From positions 1-64,000 of the forward strand of contig JAHDBV010000007.1 in the NCBI GenBank assembly GCA_020630195.1: a stretch of 64,000 nt of DNA, written 5' to 3'. The stretch comes from Acidimicrobiales bacterium (GTDB taxonomy: Bacteria > Actinomycetota > Acidimicrobiia > Acidimicrobiales > SZUA-35). Made by a program: the position numbers and the translations under genes. Each line of letters begins with the position of its first letter. Position 1 is the first letter of the stretch. The notes under the pieces were generated by a model, which worked only from the letters and a program-made list of their open reading frames with translations, did not search any database and was not told the origin of the DNA. Positions 41,888-50,200 of the stretch are shown here, piece by piece.

Positions 41888-43225
41888 ATGTGGTTCGTCA
41901 TCGTGGCCGTTCTGCTCGTGGTGGCGGTGCTCAGCGCCGCCGCAGCGATCAAGAGCCTGATCATCATCTGCCCGCCCAACAAGGTGGCCGTTGTCTCCGG
42001 ACGGAGTCGTGCCCTGTCCGACGGTCGCAGCGTCGGCTACCGAGTCCTGAAGGGCGGCCGGACCCTGCGCATCCCGTTGCTCGAGAAGGTCGACTACATG
42101 GACCTCAACACGATCCCGATCGAGGTCTCGGTGACGAGCGCCTACTCGAAGGGCGCCATCCCACTCGACGTGCAGGGCGTCGCCAACATCAAGGTGGCGA
42201 GCAACGAGGGTGTGCTCGAGAACTCCGTCGAGCGGTTCCTCGGCCGTGAGCCGGCCTACATCCAGCAGATCGCCAAGGAGAACCTCGAGGCGAACCTGCG
42301 AGGTGTGCTCGCCACGCTCACCCCGGAAGAGGTCAACGAGGACCGGCTGAAGTTCGCCCAGGTGCTCATCGACGAAGCCGACGACGACATCAAGACCCTC
42401 GGTCTCGAGCTCGACGTGCTCAAGATCCAGAACGTCACCGACCAGGTCGGCTACCTCGAGGCCGTCGGTCGCCGCCGGACCGCCAACGTGCTGCGGGAGG
42501 CCCGTGAGACCGAGGCCGCCCAGGCCGCCGAAGCCCAGCAGGCCGAAGCCGGTGCCCGCCAGCGCGCCGAGCTGGCCCGGGTCGATGCCGACCTCGCCAT
42601 CGCCGAGCAGGAGAACAAGCTCCGGGTCCGCAAAGCCCAGCTCGACGCCGAGGCCATGGCCTCGGAGAAGAAGGCCGACGTCGCTGCCGAGCTCGCCCGG
42701 GTCGAGGCCGAGCAGAAGCTCGAGTCCGAGCGCATCGAGCTGCAGAAGCGCCGTCTCGAGGCCGACGTGCTCGAGCCCGCCCGGGCCCGCAAGGAGGCCA
42801 TGGAGCTCGAAGCCAAGGGGCAGGCCGCGGCGATCCTCGAAGACGGTGCCGCCGGCATCGAGGTCTTCCGTCGTCTCGCCGTGCAGTACGCCGAGGCCGG
42901 GCCCGACGCGAAGGACGTGCTCGTCCTCAACATGCTCCCCGGGCTCGTCGAGCAGATCACCGACACCGTCGCCGGGATCGACATCGACCGGGTGACCGTG
43001 ATCGATGCCGGAGGTGACGGCGGCGGCGCCGTCCCGAACATCGCCCGGCAGATGCCGGCCGCCGTGCTCAGCGTCACCGAGCAGATCGAGGCGGCCACCG
43101 GCGTCGACGTGCTGGGTGTGCTCAACCGGACCCCCGTGGTCGAGGTGCCCGCCGTCGACGCGGATGTCGAGATCGTCGACGACGCGACGGAGCTCGACGA
43201 CCCCTCGCCGGACCCCGCCGACTGA
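41888..43225 (+). CDS. Flotillin (SPFH/band-7) protein
   Basis: A 445-residue flotillin. An N-terminal membrane helix (FVIVAVLLVVAVLSAAAAI) is followed by the SPFH domain (about residues 27-195: CPPNKVAVVSGR, IPIEVSVTSAYSKG, LDVLKIQNVTD) and a long coiled coil of Glu-Ala-Arg/Lys repeats (about 205-330). The final 100 residues are the oligomerisation region and an acidic tail (EIVDDATELDDPSPD). It organises membrane microdomains and is the likely effector of this operon. AGAAAGAGAG before the ATG is a weak ribosome site; the gap to NfeD is 56 bases. Confidence 0.88.
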   Translation: MWFVIVAVLLVVAVLSAAAAIKSLIIICPPNKVAVVSGRSRALSDGRSVGYRVLKGGRTLRIPLLEKVDYMDLNTIPIEVSVTSAYSKGAIPLDVQGVANIKVASNEGVLENSVERFLGREPAYIQQIAKENLEANLRGVLATLTPEEVNEDRLKFAQVLIDEADDDIKTLGLELDVLKIQNVTDQVGYLEAVGRRRTANVLREARETEAAQAAEAQQAEAGARQRAELARVDADLAIAEQENKLRVRKAQLDAEAMASEKKADVAAELARVEAEQKLESERIELQKRRLEADVLEPARARKEAMELEAKGQAAAILEDGAAGIEVFRRLAVQYAEAGPDAKDVLVLNMLPGLVEQITDTVAGIDIDRVTVIDAGGDGGGAVPNIARQMPAAVLSVTEQIEAATGVDVLGVLNRTPVVEVPAVDADVEIVDDATELDDPSPDPAD

Positions 43226-43243
43226 GCGGCGTCCGCCCCGATC

Positions 43244-43276
43244 GTGCCCGGCCGGTTCCCCTCACCGGCCGGGCAC
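43244..43276 (+). terminator. Terminator hairpin after flotillin gene
   Basis: GTGCCCGGCCGG and CCGGCCGGGCAC form a perfect 12-bp stem around a 9-base loop, 18 bases after the flotillin stop. No T-run follows. The rest of 43277-43379 shows nothing further. Confidence 0.6.
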
Positions 43277-43379
43277 GGCCATGCCCGTGTCCGGCCCACG
43301 TCGCCGGCCGCTCTCACCCATCCGGACCATTCACCCATCGGGTCGGAATCGTGGGGACGCCGGCCTGGTTGTCGAAGGT

Positions 43380-44684
43380 GTGCCCCCGTCACCCGTCCCG
43401 TCCGCGCCCACCCTCGACCGTGAGGCCCTGATCGAACGGTTCCGCACCGTGCGCAACCGCACCGAGTGGCTCGCGGAACCCCTCAGCGAGGCCGATCAGA
43501 CCGTCCAGACCATGGACGACGTCAGCCCGACCAAGTGGCATCGGGCGCACATCACCTGGTTCTTCGAGCAGTTCCTGCTCGAGCCCCACGAGCCCGGATT
43601 CGCCTGGTACCACCCTCGCTACGCCTACCTGTTCAACAGCTACTACGAGGCCGTCGGTGCCCGGCACCCCCGACCACGCCGCGGCATGGTCACGCGGCCC
43701 GGCGCCGCCGAGATCGGCGAGTACCGCCGGGCCGTCGACGAACGGGTGATCCGCCTGCTCGAGACCGACGCCGATCCCGCTCGTTTCGCCGATCTCATCG
43801 CGCTCGGCACCCACCACGAGGAGCAGCATCAGGAACTGATCCTGATGGACGCGAAGAACGTGCTCGACGACCAACTCGTCGACGAGGCCTACCGACGCGA
43901 GCCCCACGCGGACGCCCCCGACCCCGGCCCCCTCGACTGGATCGAGTTCCCCGGCAACATCGTCGACATCGGGGTTCCCGACGGCAGCACCCGGTTCCAC
44001 TTCGACAACGAGGGCCCGTTCCACCAACAGCTGCTCCGACCGTTCCGTCTCGCCGACCGGCTCGTGACGGCGGGGGAGTGGCTCGAGTTCATGGCCGACG
44101 GTGGCTATGACCGTGCCGAGCTGTGGCTGTCCGACGGCTGGTACAAGAGCCGCAGCGAGGGGTGGCAGGCGCCGTTCTACTGGCGAGACGAAGGCGACGA
44201 CGCCTGGAGCGTGCACACCCTGACCGGCCGCCGGGCGGTCGACCCGCACGAGCCCGTCTGCCATGTGTCGTTCTACGAAGCCGACGCCTACGCCACCTGG
44301 GCCGGCCATCGCCTTCCCACCGAGTTCGAGTGGGAGGCGGCCGTGAACACTGCGATCGCCGACGATGCGTCGCTCGCCGCCGGCATCGACAGCGACCTCG
44401 CCTGGCATCCGCCCGCCGCCGGCCCGGGAGACGGTCGCCTCCGTCAGCTGTTCGACACCGCCTGGCAGTGGACCGAATCGTCGTACCGGCCCTACCCGGG
44501 GTACCGGCCGCCGTCGGGCGCCATCGGCGAATACAACGGCAAGTTCATGGCCAACCAGCACGTACTCCGCGGCGGTTCGGCCTTCACGCCCCCCGGCCAC
44601 ACCCGCCTCACGTATCGCAACTTCTTCCACCTGCACACCCGTTGGCATCTGTCGGGCGTCCGTCTCGCCGCCGACGCCGTCTGA
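43380..44684 (+). CDS. egtB: Ergothioneine biosynthesis sulfoxide synthase
   Basis: A 434-residue EgtB. The N-terminal DinB_2 domain carries the iron site: His54 (WHRAH) and His146/His150 (HHEEQHQE). The C-terminal half is the formylglycine-generating-enzyme-like domain (ATWAGHRLPTEFEWE, RGGSAFTPP, HTRWHLSGVRLA). EgtB joins a thiol donor (gamma-glutamylcysteine or cysteine) to trimethylhistidine with O2. The GTG start is not backed by a clear ribosome site. It is followed 32 bases later by egtD. No egtA, egtC or egtE lies nearby. Confidence 0.9.
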   Translation: MPPSPVPSAPTLDREALIERFRTVRNRTEWLAEPLSEADQTVQTMDDVSPTKWHRAHITWFFEQFLLEPHEPGFAWYHPRYAYLFNSYYEAVGARHPRPRRGMVTRPGAAEIGEYRRAVDERVIRLLETDADPARFADLIALGTHHEEQHQELILMDAKNVLDDQLVDEAYRREPHADAPDPGPLDWIEFPGNIVDIGVPDGSTRFHFDNEGPFHQQLLRPFRLADRLVTAGEWLEFMADGGYDRAELWLSDGWYKSRSEGWQAPFYWRDEGDDAWSVHTLTGRRAVDPHEPVCHVSFYEADAYATWAGHRLPTEFEWEAAVNTAIADDASLAAGIDSDLAWHPPAAGPGDGRLRQLFDTAWQWTESSYRPYPGYRPPSGAIGEYNGKFMANQHVLRGGSAFTPPGHTRLTYRNFFHLHTRWHLSGVRLAADAV

Positions 44685-44716
44685 CCCCCGCCCGCTCGCC
44701 TCGCTCAGGAGCCCCC

Positions 44717-45694
44717 GTGCCCGATCTCCCCGTCACCGTCGATGTCCATCTGCCCGCCGACTGGGCCGACGAAGCGATGTCGGTCGACATCCGTCGTGCG
44801 TTCACCCAACAGCCCAAGCAGCTCCCACCGATGTGGCTCTACGACGATCGTGGCTCCGAGCTCTTCGACGCCATCACCCGGCTGCCCGAGTACTACCCGA
44901 CCGAAGCCGAGCGCTCGATCCTCGCTCGACGAGCGCCCGAGATCGCCCGGATCACCGGTGCCGACACCGTCGTCGAACTCGGCTCCGGCACATCGGACAA
45001 GACCCGGACGTTGCTCGACGGGTTCGCCGACGCCGGCCAGCTCACCGACATCGTCGTCCTCGACGTGTCCGAGCAGACCCTGCGCGACGCGGCCGACATG
45101 CTCGCCGCCCGCTACCCGGGCACCGAGATCCGCGCCGTCGTCGGCGACTTCACCCGCCACCTGCGTCATCTCCCCGACACCGGCACCCGCCTCGTCGCCT
45201 TCCTCGGCGGCACCATCGGCAATCTCTACGTCGAGGAACGGCGAGCGTTCCTCGGTGCGCTCGCCGACACCCTCTCGTCGGGGGAGTGGGTGCTGCTCGG
45301 CGTCGACCTCGTGAAGCGGATCGGTCGGATCGTCGACGCCTACCACGACGACACCGGCGTGACCGAGGAGTTCATCCGCAACGTCGTGCGCGTCCTGAAC
45401 CGGGAGATGGACGCCGACTTCGATCCCGACGCGTTCGACTACGTGCCCTTCTGGGACGCCCGCGAGGAACGCATGGATCTCCGGCTCCGGGCGACCATGC
45501 CGATGACCGCTCGGATCGAGCGCCTCGACCTCGACGTGGAACTCGGGGCGAACGAGGAGATCCGCGTGGAGATCTCGACGAAGTTCCGCCCCGAGAAGCT
45601 CTCGGCGGAACTGACCGAGGCCGGCTTCGGTGACCTGCACTGGTTCAGCGACCACGCCGGCGACTTCGGCCTGGTGCTCGCCCGCCGCCGCTGA
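44717..45694 (+). CDS. egtD: L-histidine N-alpha-methyltransferase
   Basis: A 325-residue EgtD, which trimethylates histidine to hercynine with S-adenosylmethionine. Landmarks are the N-terminal LPPMWLYDDRGSELFDAI, the SAM motif VVELGSGTSDKTR, FLGGTIGN, and the C-terminal EISTKF and FSDHAGDFGLVL. The GTG start has AGGAG 5 bases upstream. It follows egtB in the same direction, so hercynine made here would be the substrate of that enzyme. Confidence 0.9.
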   Translation: MPDLPVTVDVHLPADWADEAMSVDIRRAFTQQPKQLPPMWLYDDRGSELFDAITRLPEYYPTEAERSILARRAPEIARITGADTVVELGSGTSDKTRTLLDGFADAGQLTDIVVLDVSEQTLRDAADMLAARYPGTEIRAVVGDFTRHLRHLPDTGTRLVAFLGGTIGNLYVEERRAFLGALADTLSSGEWVLLGVDLVKRIGRIVDAYHDDTGVTEEFIRNVVRVLNREMDADFDPDAFDYVPFWDAREERMDLRLRATMPMTARIERLDLDVELGANEEIRVEISTKFRPEKLSAELTEAGFGDLHWFSDHAGDFGLVLARRR

Positions 45695-45709
45695 CGGGCG
45701 ACCGGCGGC

Positions 45710-46927
45710 TCAGCCGATCCGGGGAGGGAAGAACCCCTCGGGGGCGACGATGTCGTCCGGTGAGAGATCGTCGATCGATTCCTTGCCGAGCCCGAACATC
45801 GTGGCGTCGATGCCGCCACGGAGGATGTCGAGCACGTTCTCGACGCCGGCCTGGCCGTTGGCGGCGAGGCCCCACAGGTAGGCCCGGCCGATCAGCACCG
45901 CCCGGGCGCCGAGGGCGAGGGCCTTGACGACGTCGGACCCTCGGCGGATGCCGCCGTCCATCACGACCTCGATCTGATCGCCGACGGCATCGACGACCTC
46001 GGGCAGGATCCGGATCGGCGCCGGTGCACCGTCGAGGTTGTTGCCACCGTGATTCGAGACCGAGATGGCGGTGGCGCCCGCGTCGACGGCCCGGCGGGCC
46101 TCGTCGGCCCGGCTCACGCCCTTGACCATGAACGGTCCGCCCCACTCCTCGCGGAGCCAGGCGACGTCGGACCAGGTCACCGGTGGGGTGCCCATCCACA
46201 CGCCATAGGCCTCGAAGAAGCCGGGCACGCGATCACCCGGGGTGACGAAGTTCGGCACACCGAGGTCGGGCAACGCCCCCGAACGGACCCAGTCGAGCAA
46301 CCACGCCGGCCGGCGGGCGACATCGGGAGCGTGGGTGAGCGCCGTCTTCAGATCGACCGACTGCGGGATCGCCGGCGAACCCCAGTCGCGTCCGTGGGAG
46401 AACGACCAGTCGAGGGTGAGGATCAGGCCCACGGCTCCGGCGGCCCGGGCACGGTCCATCCGGGCGACCATCGAGTCGCGATCGCCCGCCCAGTAGATCT
46501 GGAAGAACGTCGACGGGTTGGCCTCGATCACGTCCTCGAGCGGCATCGACGCGAACGAGGACAATCCCATCGGGATGCCCCGGGCGGCGGCGGCCCGAGC
46601 GACGGCGACCTCACCGTCGGGGTGCACGGCCTGGACGCCGGTGGGCGAGATCATCACGGGCATCGACAGGCTCTGGCCCATGACGGTGGTGGCCATCTCC
46701 CGCTTGGCCGACTGGCCGGCGGTGATGGGACGGATCCCGAGCTGATCGAAGGCCGACAGGTTGTCGTTCATCGACACCCCGGCCTCGGCGCCGGCGATCA
46801 GTGCGCCGTAGACCGACGAGGGCAGACGTCGCTTCGCCCGCTGCTGTGCGACGGCGACCGTCTCGAACCACGGATTCGTGGCCCAGGGGTTGTGCTCGGC
46901 GAGCTGCTTGACGATGTTGCGGGCCAC
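45710..46927 (-). CDS. mftD: Mycofactocin biosynthesis FMN oxidase
   Basis: A 405-residue FMN-dependent alpha-hydroxy-acid-oxidase-like enzyme. MftD oxidatively deaminates the intermediate released by MftE to give pre-mycofactocin. The N-terminus (NPWFETVAVAQQRAKRRLP) is the MftD signature; SNHGGNNLDG contains the active-site His and GGIRRGSDVVKALALGARAV the FMN-phosphate site. The GTG start at 46927 has AGGAG about 6 bases upstream. It stands alone on the minus strand, away from the other mft genes. Confidence 0.88.
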   Translation of the reverse strand: MARNIVKQLAEHNPWATNPWFETVAVAQQRAKRRLPSSVYGALIAGAEAGVSMNDNLSAFDQLGIRPITAGQSAKREMATTVMGQSLSMPVMISPTGVQAVHPDGEVAVARAAAARGIPMGLSSFASMPLEDVIEANPSTFFQIYWAGDRDSMVARMDRARAAGAVGLILTLDWSFSHGRDWGSPAIPQSVDLKTALTHAPDVARRPAWLLDWVRSGALPDLGVPNFVTPGDRVPGFFEAYGVWMGTPPVTWSDVAWLREEWGGPFMVKGVSRADEARRAVDAGATAISVSNHGGNNLDGAPAPIRILPEVVDAVGDQIEVVMDGGIRRGSDVVKALALGARAVLIGRAYLWGLAANGQAGVENVLDILRGGIDATMFGLGKESIDDLSPDDIVAPEGFFPPRIG

Positions 46928-47018
46928 GGGAGACTCCTCGGCGATCGACGGCGATCGGTGGTGAGGGCACACGATACGGCCGCGGCCGCGCCGCCCCGAA
47001 TCCGGGCGGCGGCGAGTG

Positions 47019-47210
47019 TCAGAGCGTGGCCGTCTCCGGCTGGTCGATCCGCTCGTGGGTGCGTGCGGACCGAGCGACCTCGATCGCCCGGCGGCGGGCG
47101 TTCATGCGGATCGTCTCGGTCAGCATGTGGGAGGAGATGTAGGCGAGCGTGGCGACGAATGAGACGGCCATGAGCACGCCGATGGCGAGAAGCATCGTGG
47201 AAAGCGACAC
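47019..47210 (-). CDS. Small single-helix membrane protein
   Basis: A 63-residue protein with one membrane helix (about residues 5-26) and a basic cytoplasmic tail (RMNARRRAIEVARSARTHER). I recognise no family. AAAGGAA is about 8 bases before the GTG start, and a -35/-10 pair lies upstream, so it is a real transcription unit. It is 91 bases upstream of mftD on the same strand and may be co-transcribed with it. Confidence 0.55.
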   Translation of the reverse strand: MSLSTMLLAIGVLMAVSFVATLAYISSHMLTETIRMNARRRAIEVARSARTHERIDQPETATL

Positions 47211-47264
47211 GGGCGGGTTCCTTTGCCTGGCGGGTGGCGGTGGACGTGTTGCGGTTGTGTGACG

Positions 47265-47293
47265 ACATTACCGTTCTGTCACGCCCCGGGCAA
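47265..47293 (-). promoter_or_regulatory. Promoter upstream of small membrane protein (and possibly mftD)
   Basis: On the minus strand TTGCCC (47288-47293), a 17-base gap and TAATGT (47265-47270). The leader to the GTG is about 50 bases. The rest of 47211-47436 shows nothing but the opposing sulfatase promoter. Confidence 0.45.
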
Positions 47294-47424
47294 ATCAGCC
47301 CAGGGACGTTCCGTGAGATTTCGGCGAATCCGCCACGCCGGGTGGTCGCTCGAGCGCACTCCGTCGAGATCGGCGGGATCGGCCGTCGAGATGGCGGCGT
47401 TCGGGCCGACCCCGGCCGGCGTGC

Positions 47425-47430
47425 GACACT
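47425..47430 (+). promoter_or_regulatory. -10-like element, leaderless start of sulfatase
   Basis: GACACT is 6 bases before the sulfatase ATG at 47437. The match to TANNNT is partial, but the spacing equals that of other leaderless genes here. Confidence 0.3.
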
Positions 47431-47436
47431 GCCGAC

Positions 47437-48903
47437 ATGGCCGCATCCCGACGCCCGAACCTGCTGTTCATCATGAGCGACGACCACGCCGCCCACGCGA
47501 TCTCCGCCTACGACGACCGGCTGACGACCACCCCGCATCTCGACCGGCTCGCCACCGACGGGATGCGCTTCGACGCCGCCTTCTGCACCAACTCGATCTG
47601 CACTCCGAGCCGGGCGGCGATCCTGACCGGGACCTACAACCACGTGAACGGCGTGACCACGCTCGACACCCCGCTCGACAACACACTGTGGAACGTGCCG
47701 ACGGCCCTGCGCGACGCCGGCTACCGCACCTCCATCGTCGGGAAGTGGCACCTCGGCCACGGACCGCACCACGACCCGACCGGTTTCGACGAGTGGCGGG
47801 TGCTGCCCGGCCAGGGGCACTACCACAACCCCGTGATGCTCGAGGCGGGCGGCCGAGTGGTGGAACGCGGCGGCTACGTGACCGACCTCATCACCGACGA
47901 CACGATCGCGGCGATCGACCGGTGGGCCGATGCCCGCGCCGCGGGGGACCTCGGGACGGATGCCCCCTTCGCCGTGTTCTGTCACCACAAGGCGCCACAC
48001 CGCACCTGGGAACCGGCCCCGGAGTTCTTCGACCTCTACGACGACGTCGAGATCCCGGAACCCGAGACGTTCCACGACACGCTCGAAGGTCGGGCGGAGG
48101 TCGTGCAGGCCGTCAAGATGCGGATGCTCGACCTCGACCCGATCACCGATCTCGGGGCCCCGGTGCCCGACGGACTCGATCTCGAGGCCGAGATCTCGTG
48201 GCGCTACCAGCGCTACATCAAGCGCTACCTCCGCACGATCGCCTCGATCGACAAGGGCGTCGGCCGGTTGCTCGATCACCTCGAGTCGATCGGCGAACTC
48301 GACGACACGGTGATCGTCTACACCTCCGACCAGGGGTTCTTCCTCGGCGACCACGGCTGGTTCGACAAGCGGCTCATGTACGAGGAGTCACTCACGATGC
48401 CCCTGCTCGTGCGCTACGGCCGCGAGGTCCGGCCCGGCTCGGTGAACGACGACCTCGTCGTCAACGTCGACCTCGGCGTGACCCTGCTCGACCTCGCCGG
48501 CATCGCCCCACCCGAACACGTCCAGGGCCGCTCGATCGCGCCGTTGCTCCGTGGCGAGCGCCCCGATGACTGGCGGACCGCGGCGTACCACCGGTACTGG
48601 ATGCACCACGACCGGAACCACGACGTGCCCGCCCACTACGGCGTGCGGACCCGGACCCACAAGTTGATCTGCTACTACAACGATCCGCTCGGCCAGCTCG
48701 GCGCCAACGGACCGGTCGAACCGCCGGAGGTCGAGCTGTTCTGCCTCGAGAGTGACCCGTACGAAGTCGACAACCGGATCGCCGACCCGGAGCTCCGCCC
48801 CGTCCTGGCGGATCTCGTCGCCGAGTTGCGGCGCACCCAGGCCGAGATCGGCGACGAGCCGTATCCCGCGGTCGAGACGCTCCTCGACGAACTGCTCGGC
48901 TGA
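47437..48903 (+). CDS. Type I sulfatase (arylsulfatase family)
   Basis: A 488-residue sulfatase. The activation motif is C-T-P-S-R at residues 55-59, where Cys55 would become formylglycine. Metal ligands are in NLLFIMSDDHAAH and YTSDQGFFLGDHGW, and GKWHLGHG carries catalytic Lys and His. The C-terminal subdomain is complete (LFCLESDPYEVDN). No signal peptide is seen, so it acts in the cytoplasm or is exported by another route. It hydrolyses a sulfate ester; the substrate is unknown. No formylglycine-generating enzyme is present in the window (EgtB has the fold but a different job). Confidence 0.88.
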   Translation: MAASRRPNLLFIMSDDHAAHAISAYDDRLTTTPHLDRLATDGMRFDAAFCTNSICTPSRAAILTGTYNHVNGVTTLDTPLDNTLWNVPTALRDAGYRTSIVGKWHLGHGPHHDPTGFDEWRVLPGQGHYHNPVMLEAGGRVVERGGYVTDLITDDTIAAIDRWADARAAGDLGTDAPFAVFCHHKAPHRTWEPAPEFFDLYDDVEIPEPETFHDTLEGRAEVVQAVKMRMLDLDPITDLGAPVPDGLDLEAEISWRYQRYIKRYLRTIASIDKGVGRLLDHLESIGELDDTVIVYTSDQGFFLGDHGWFDKRLMYEESLTMPLLVRYGREVRPGSVNDDLVVNVDLGVTLLDLAGIAPPEHVQGRSIAPLLRGERPDDWRTAAYHRYWMHHDRNHDVPAHYGVRTRTHKLICYYNDPLGQLGANGPVEPPEVELFCLESDPYEVDNRIADPELRPVLADLVAELRRTQAEIGDEPYPAVETLLDELLG

Positions 48904-48919
48904 CCCGGCGAGCGACGCC

Positions 48920-50119
48920 TCAGCCGGTGCCGGCGACGCCGCGGGCCCGGTGGAGCTGGGCCCAGAGGCGCTGTTCCTCGACGGGATCGACCCCTCCCGG
49001 CCGTTCGTGGAGTGCGGCGAGCCGGGCCATGGCGGCGTGCATGTCGTCGAACTGTTGGCGGGCCGCACGGGGGAGTGAGCGGCGGGCGGCGAGCATCGAG
49101 TCCCAGTGGCCGAAGACGGTCCATTCCGCCGGTTGGAGGCCGTAACGCTCGGCCAGGAGGGGAGCGAGCTCGACGAGGCGCCGCTCCTCGCGGCGGCGTT
49201 CCCGGATGACCATCACCGCGGCCGCGACGAAGAGCACGAAGAAGCCCAGCGCGGCCACGCCCACGATCGCCATGGAGCCCGTGGCGTCGGCCAGCGCGAG
49301 CGATCCGTTCCAGGCGGCGTGACTGGCGATGGCGAGCAGCAGCCCCCACCACGCCGACCACGGCGACCGACCACGCTCGAGCGCCCGGCCGATCGCGAGG
49401 CCCGTCCATGCGGTGAACAGTGGGTGGGCGAACGGGGTGAAGATCGCCCGGAGCACGAACGTGCCGACGAGCTGATCGTCGGGTGCGAGCGCGAAGTAGG
49501 TCATGTCCTCGATCACGGCGAAGCCGAGCCCGACCCAGCCGGCGTAGACGATCCCGTCCATGACCGAGTCGACCTCCCGACGCCGCACCATCCAGGCGAT
49601 CCCCGCGGCCTTCCCGATCTCCTCGACGATCGGCGCCGAGACGACCGCCGCGGCCACCGAGCCGGCGGCGAGCTCCACGAGGGAGTTGATGACGACGGCC
49701 ACGAGGCCGGCCACCGACGCGCCCCACAACACCGCGTGGACCCGGGCCGACAGCGGTTCCGGTTCGGCCCGATCGAGCCAGGCCAACGCCGGCCACACGA
49801 TGAGGATCGGGACGAGGCCGAGGAGGAAGGGCACGGTGGCGACCACGGCGAGGTAGCCGAGGGTCGGGATGGTGAACACGAGCGCCAGCACGACCGGGAC
49901 CGACAGCCACGACGGCAGGCGGGGCTGGTGGTTCTCCACGTGGCGCACATGTGCGGTCCACGTGTGCCCGTTCCACCAGCGCCAGGTGAACGAGCCGGTT
50001 TCGGCCCACGGGTCGGGGTACCACGACGCCCCGGCGGTTCCCCCGTCGGGGCCGACCCGGCCGACGTCGGGCACGGGGCCCGACGGTGGTGGCGGCGGCT
50101 GTGGCGCGGTGAGCGACAT
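48920..50119 (-). CDS. PrsW-type intramembrane protease with N-terminal DUF2510
   Basis: A 399-residue membrane protein. Residues about 31-58 form a DUF2510 motif (ASWYPDPW ... FTWRWWNGHTWT), common at the N-terminus of actinobacterial membrane proteins. Eight or so membrane helices follow, with the PrsW/CPBP-like catalytic signs: APIVEEIGKA (paired Glu), AVIEDMTYF, FTPFAHPLFTAW and ASHAAWNGS. The C-terminal 80 residues are a basic helical tail. PrsW proteases cleave membrane anti-sigma factors; the target is not visible here. It is convergent with the sulfatase. Confidence 0.82.
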   Translation of the reverse strand: MSLTAPQPPPPPSGPVPDVGRVGPDGGTAGASWYPDPWAETGSFTWRWWNGHTWTAHVRHVENHQPRLPSWLSVPVVLALVFTIPTLGYLAVVATVPFLLGLVPILIVWPALAWLDRAEPEPLSARVHAVLWGASVAGLVAVVINSLVELAAGSVAAAVVSAPIVEEIGKAAGIAWMVRRREVDSVMDGIVYAGWVGLGFAVIEDMTYFALAPDDQLVGTFVLRAIFTPFAHPLFTAWTGLAIGRALERGRSPWSAWWGLLLAIASHAAWNGSLALADATGSMAIVGVAALGFFVLFVAAAVMVIRERRREERRLVELAPLLAERYGLQPAEWTVFGHWDSMLAARRSLPRAARQQFDDMHAAMARLAALHERPGGVDPVEEQRLWAQLHRARGVAGTG

Positions 50120-50200
50120 AGGTCGGTCAGTCTGGCCGACCGGGCCGTTCGTCGCCTCCCCCGGACATCGGGGGAGGTGCGGTGTGGACGCCCTCGCGGG

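Noticed and set aside
43380-44684. FGE-sulfatase-like half of EgtB as a sulfatase maturase
   Set aside because: The N-terminal DinB_2 iron site and adjacent egtD identify it as the ergothioneine enzyme.
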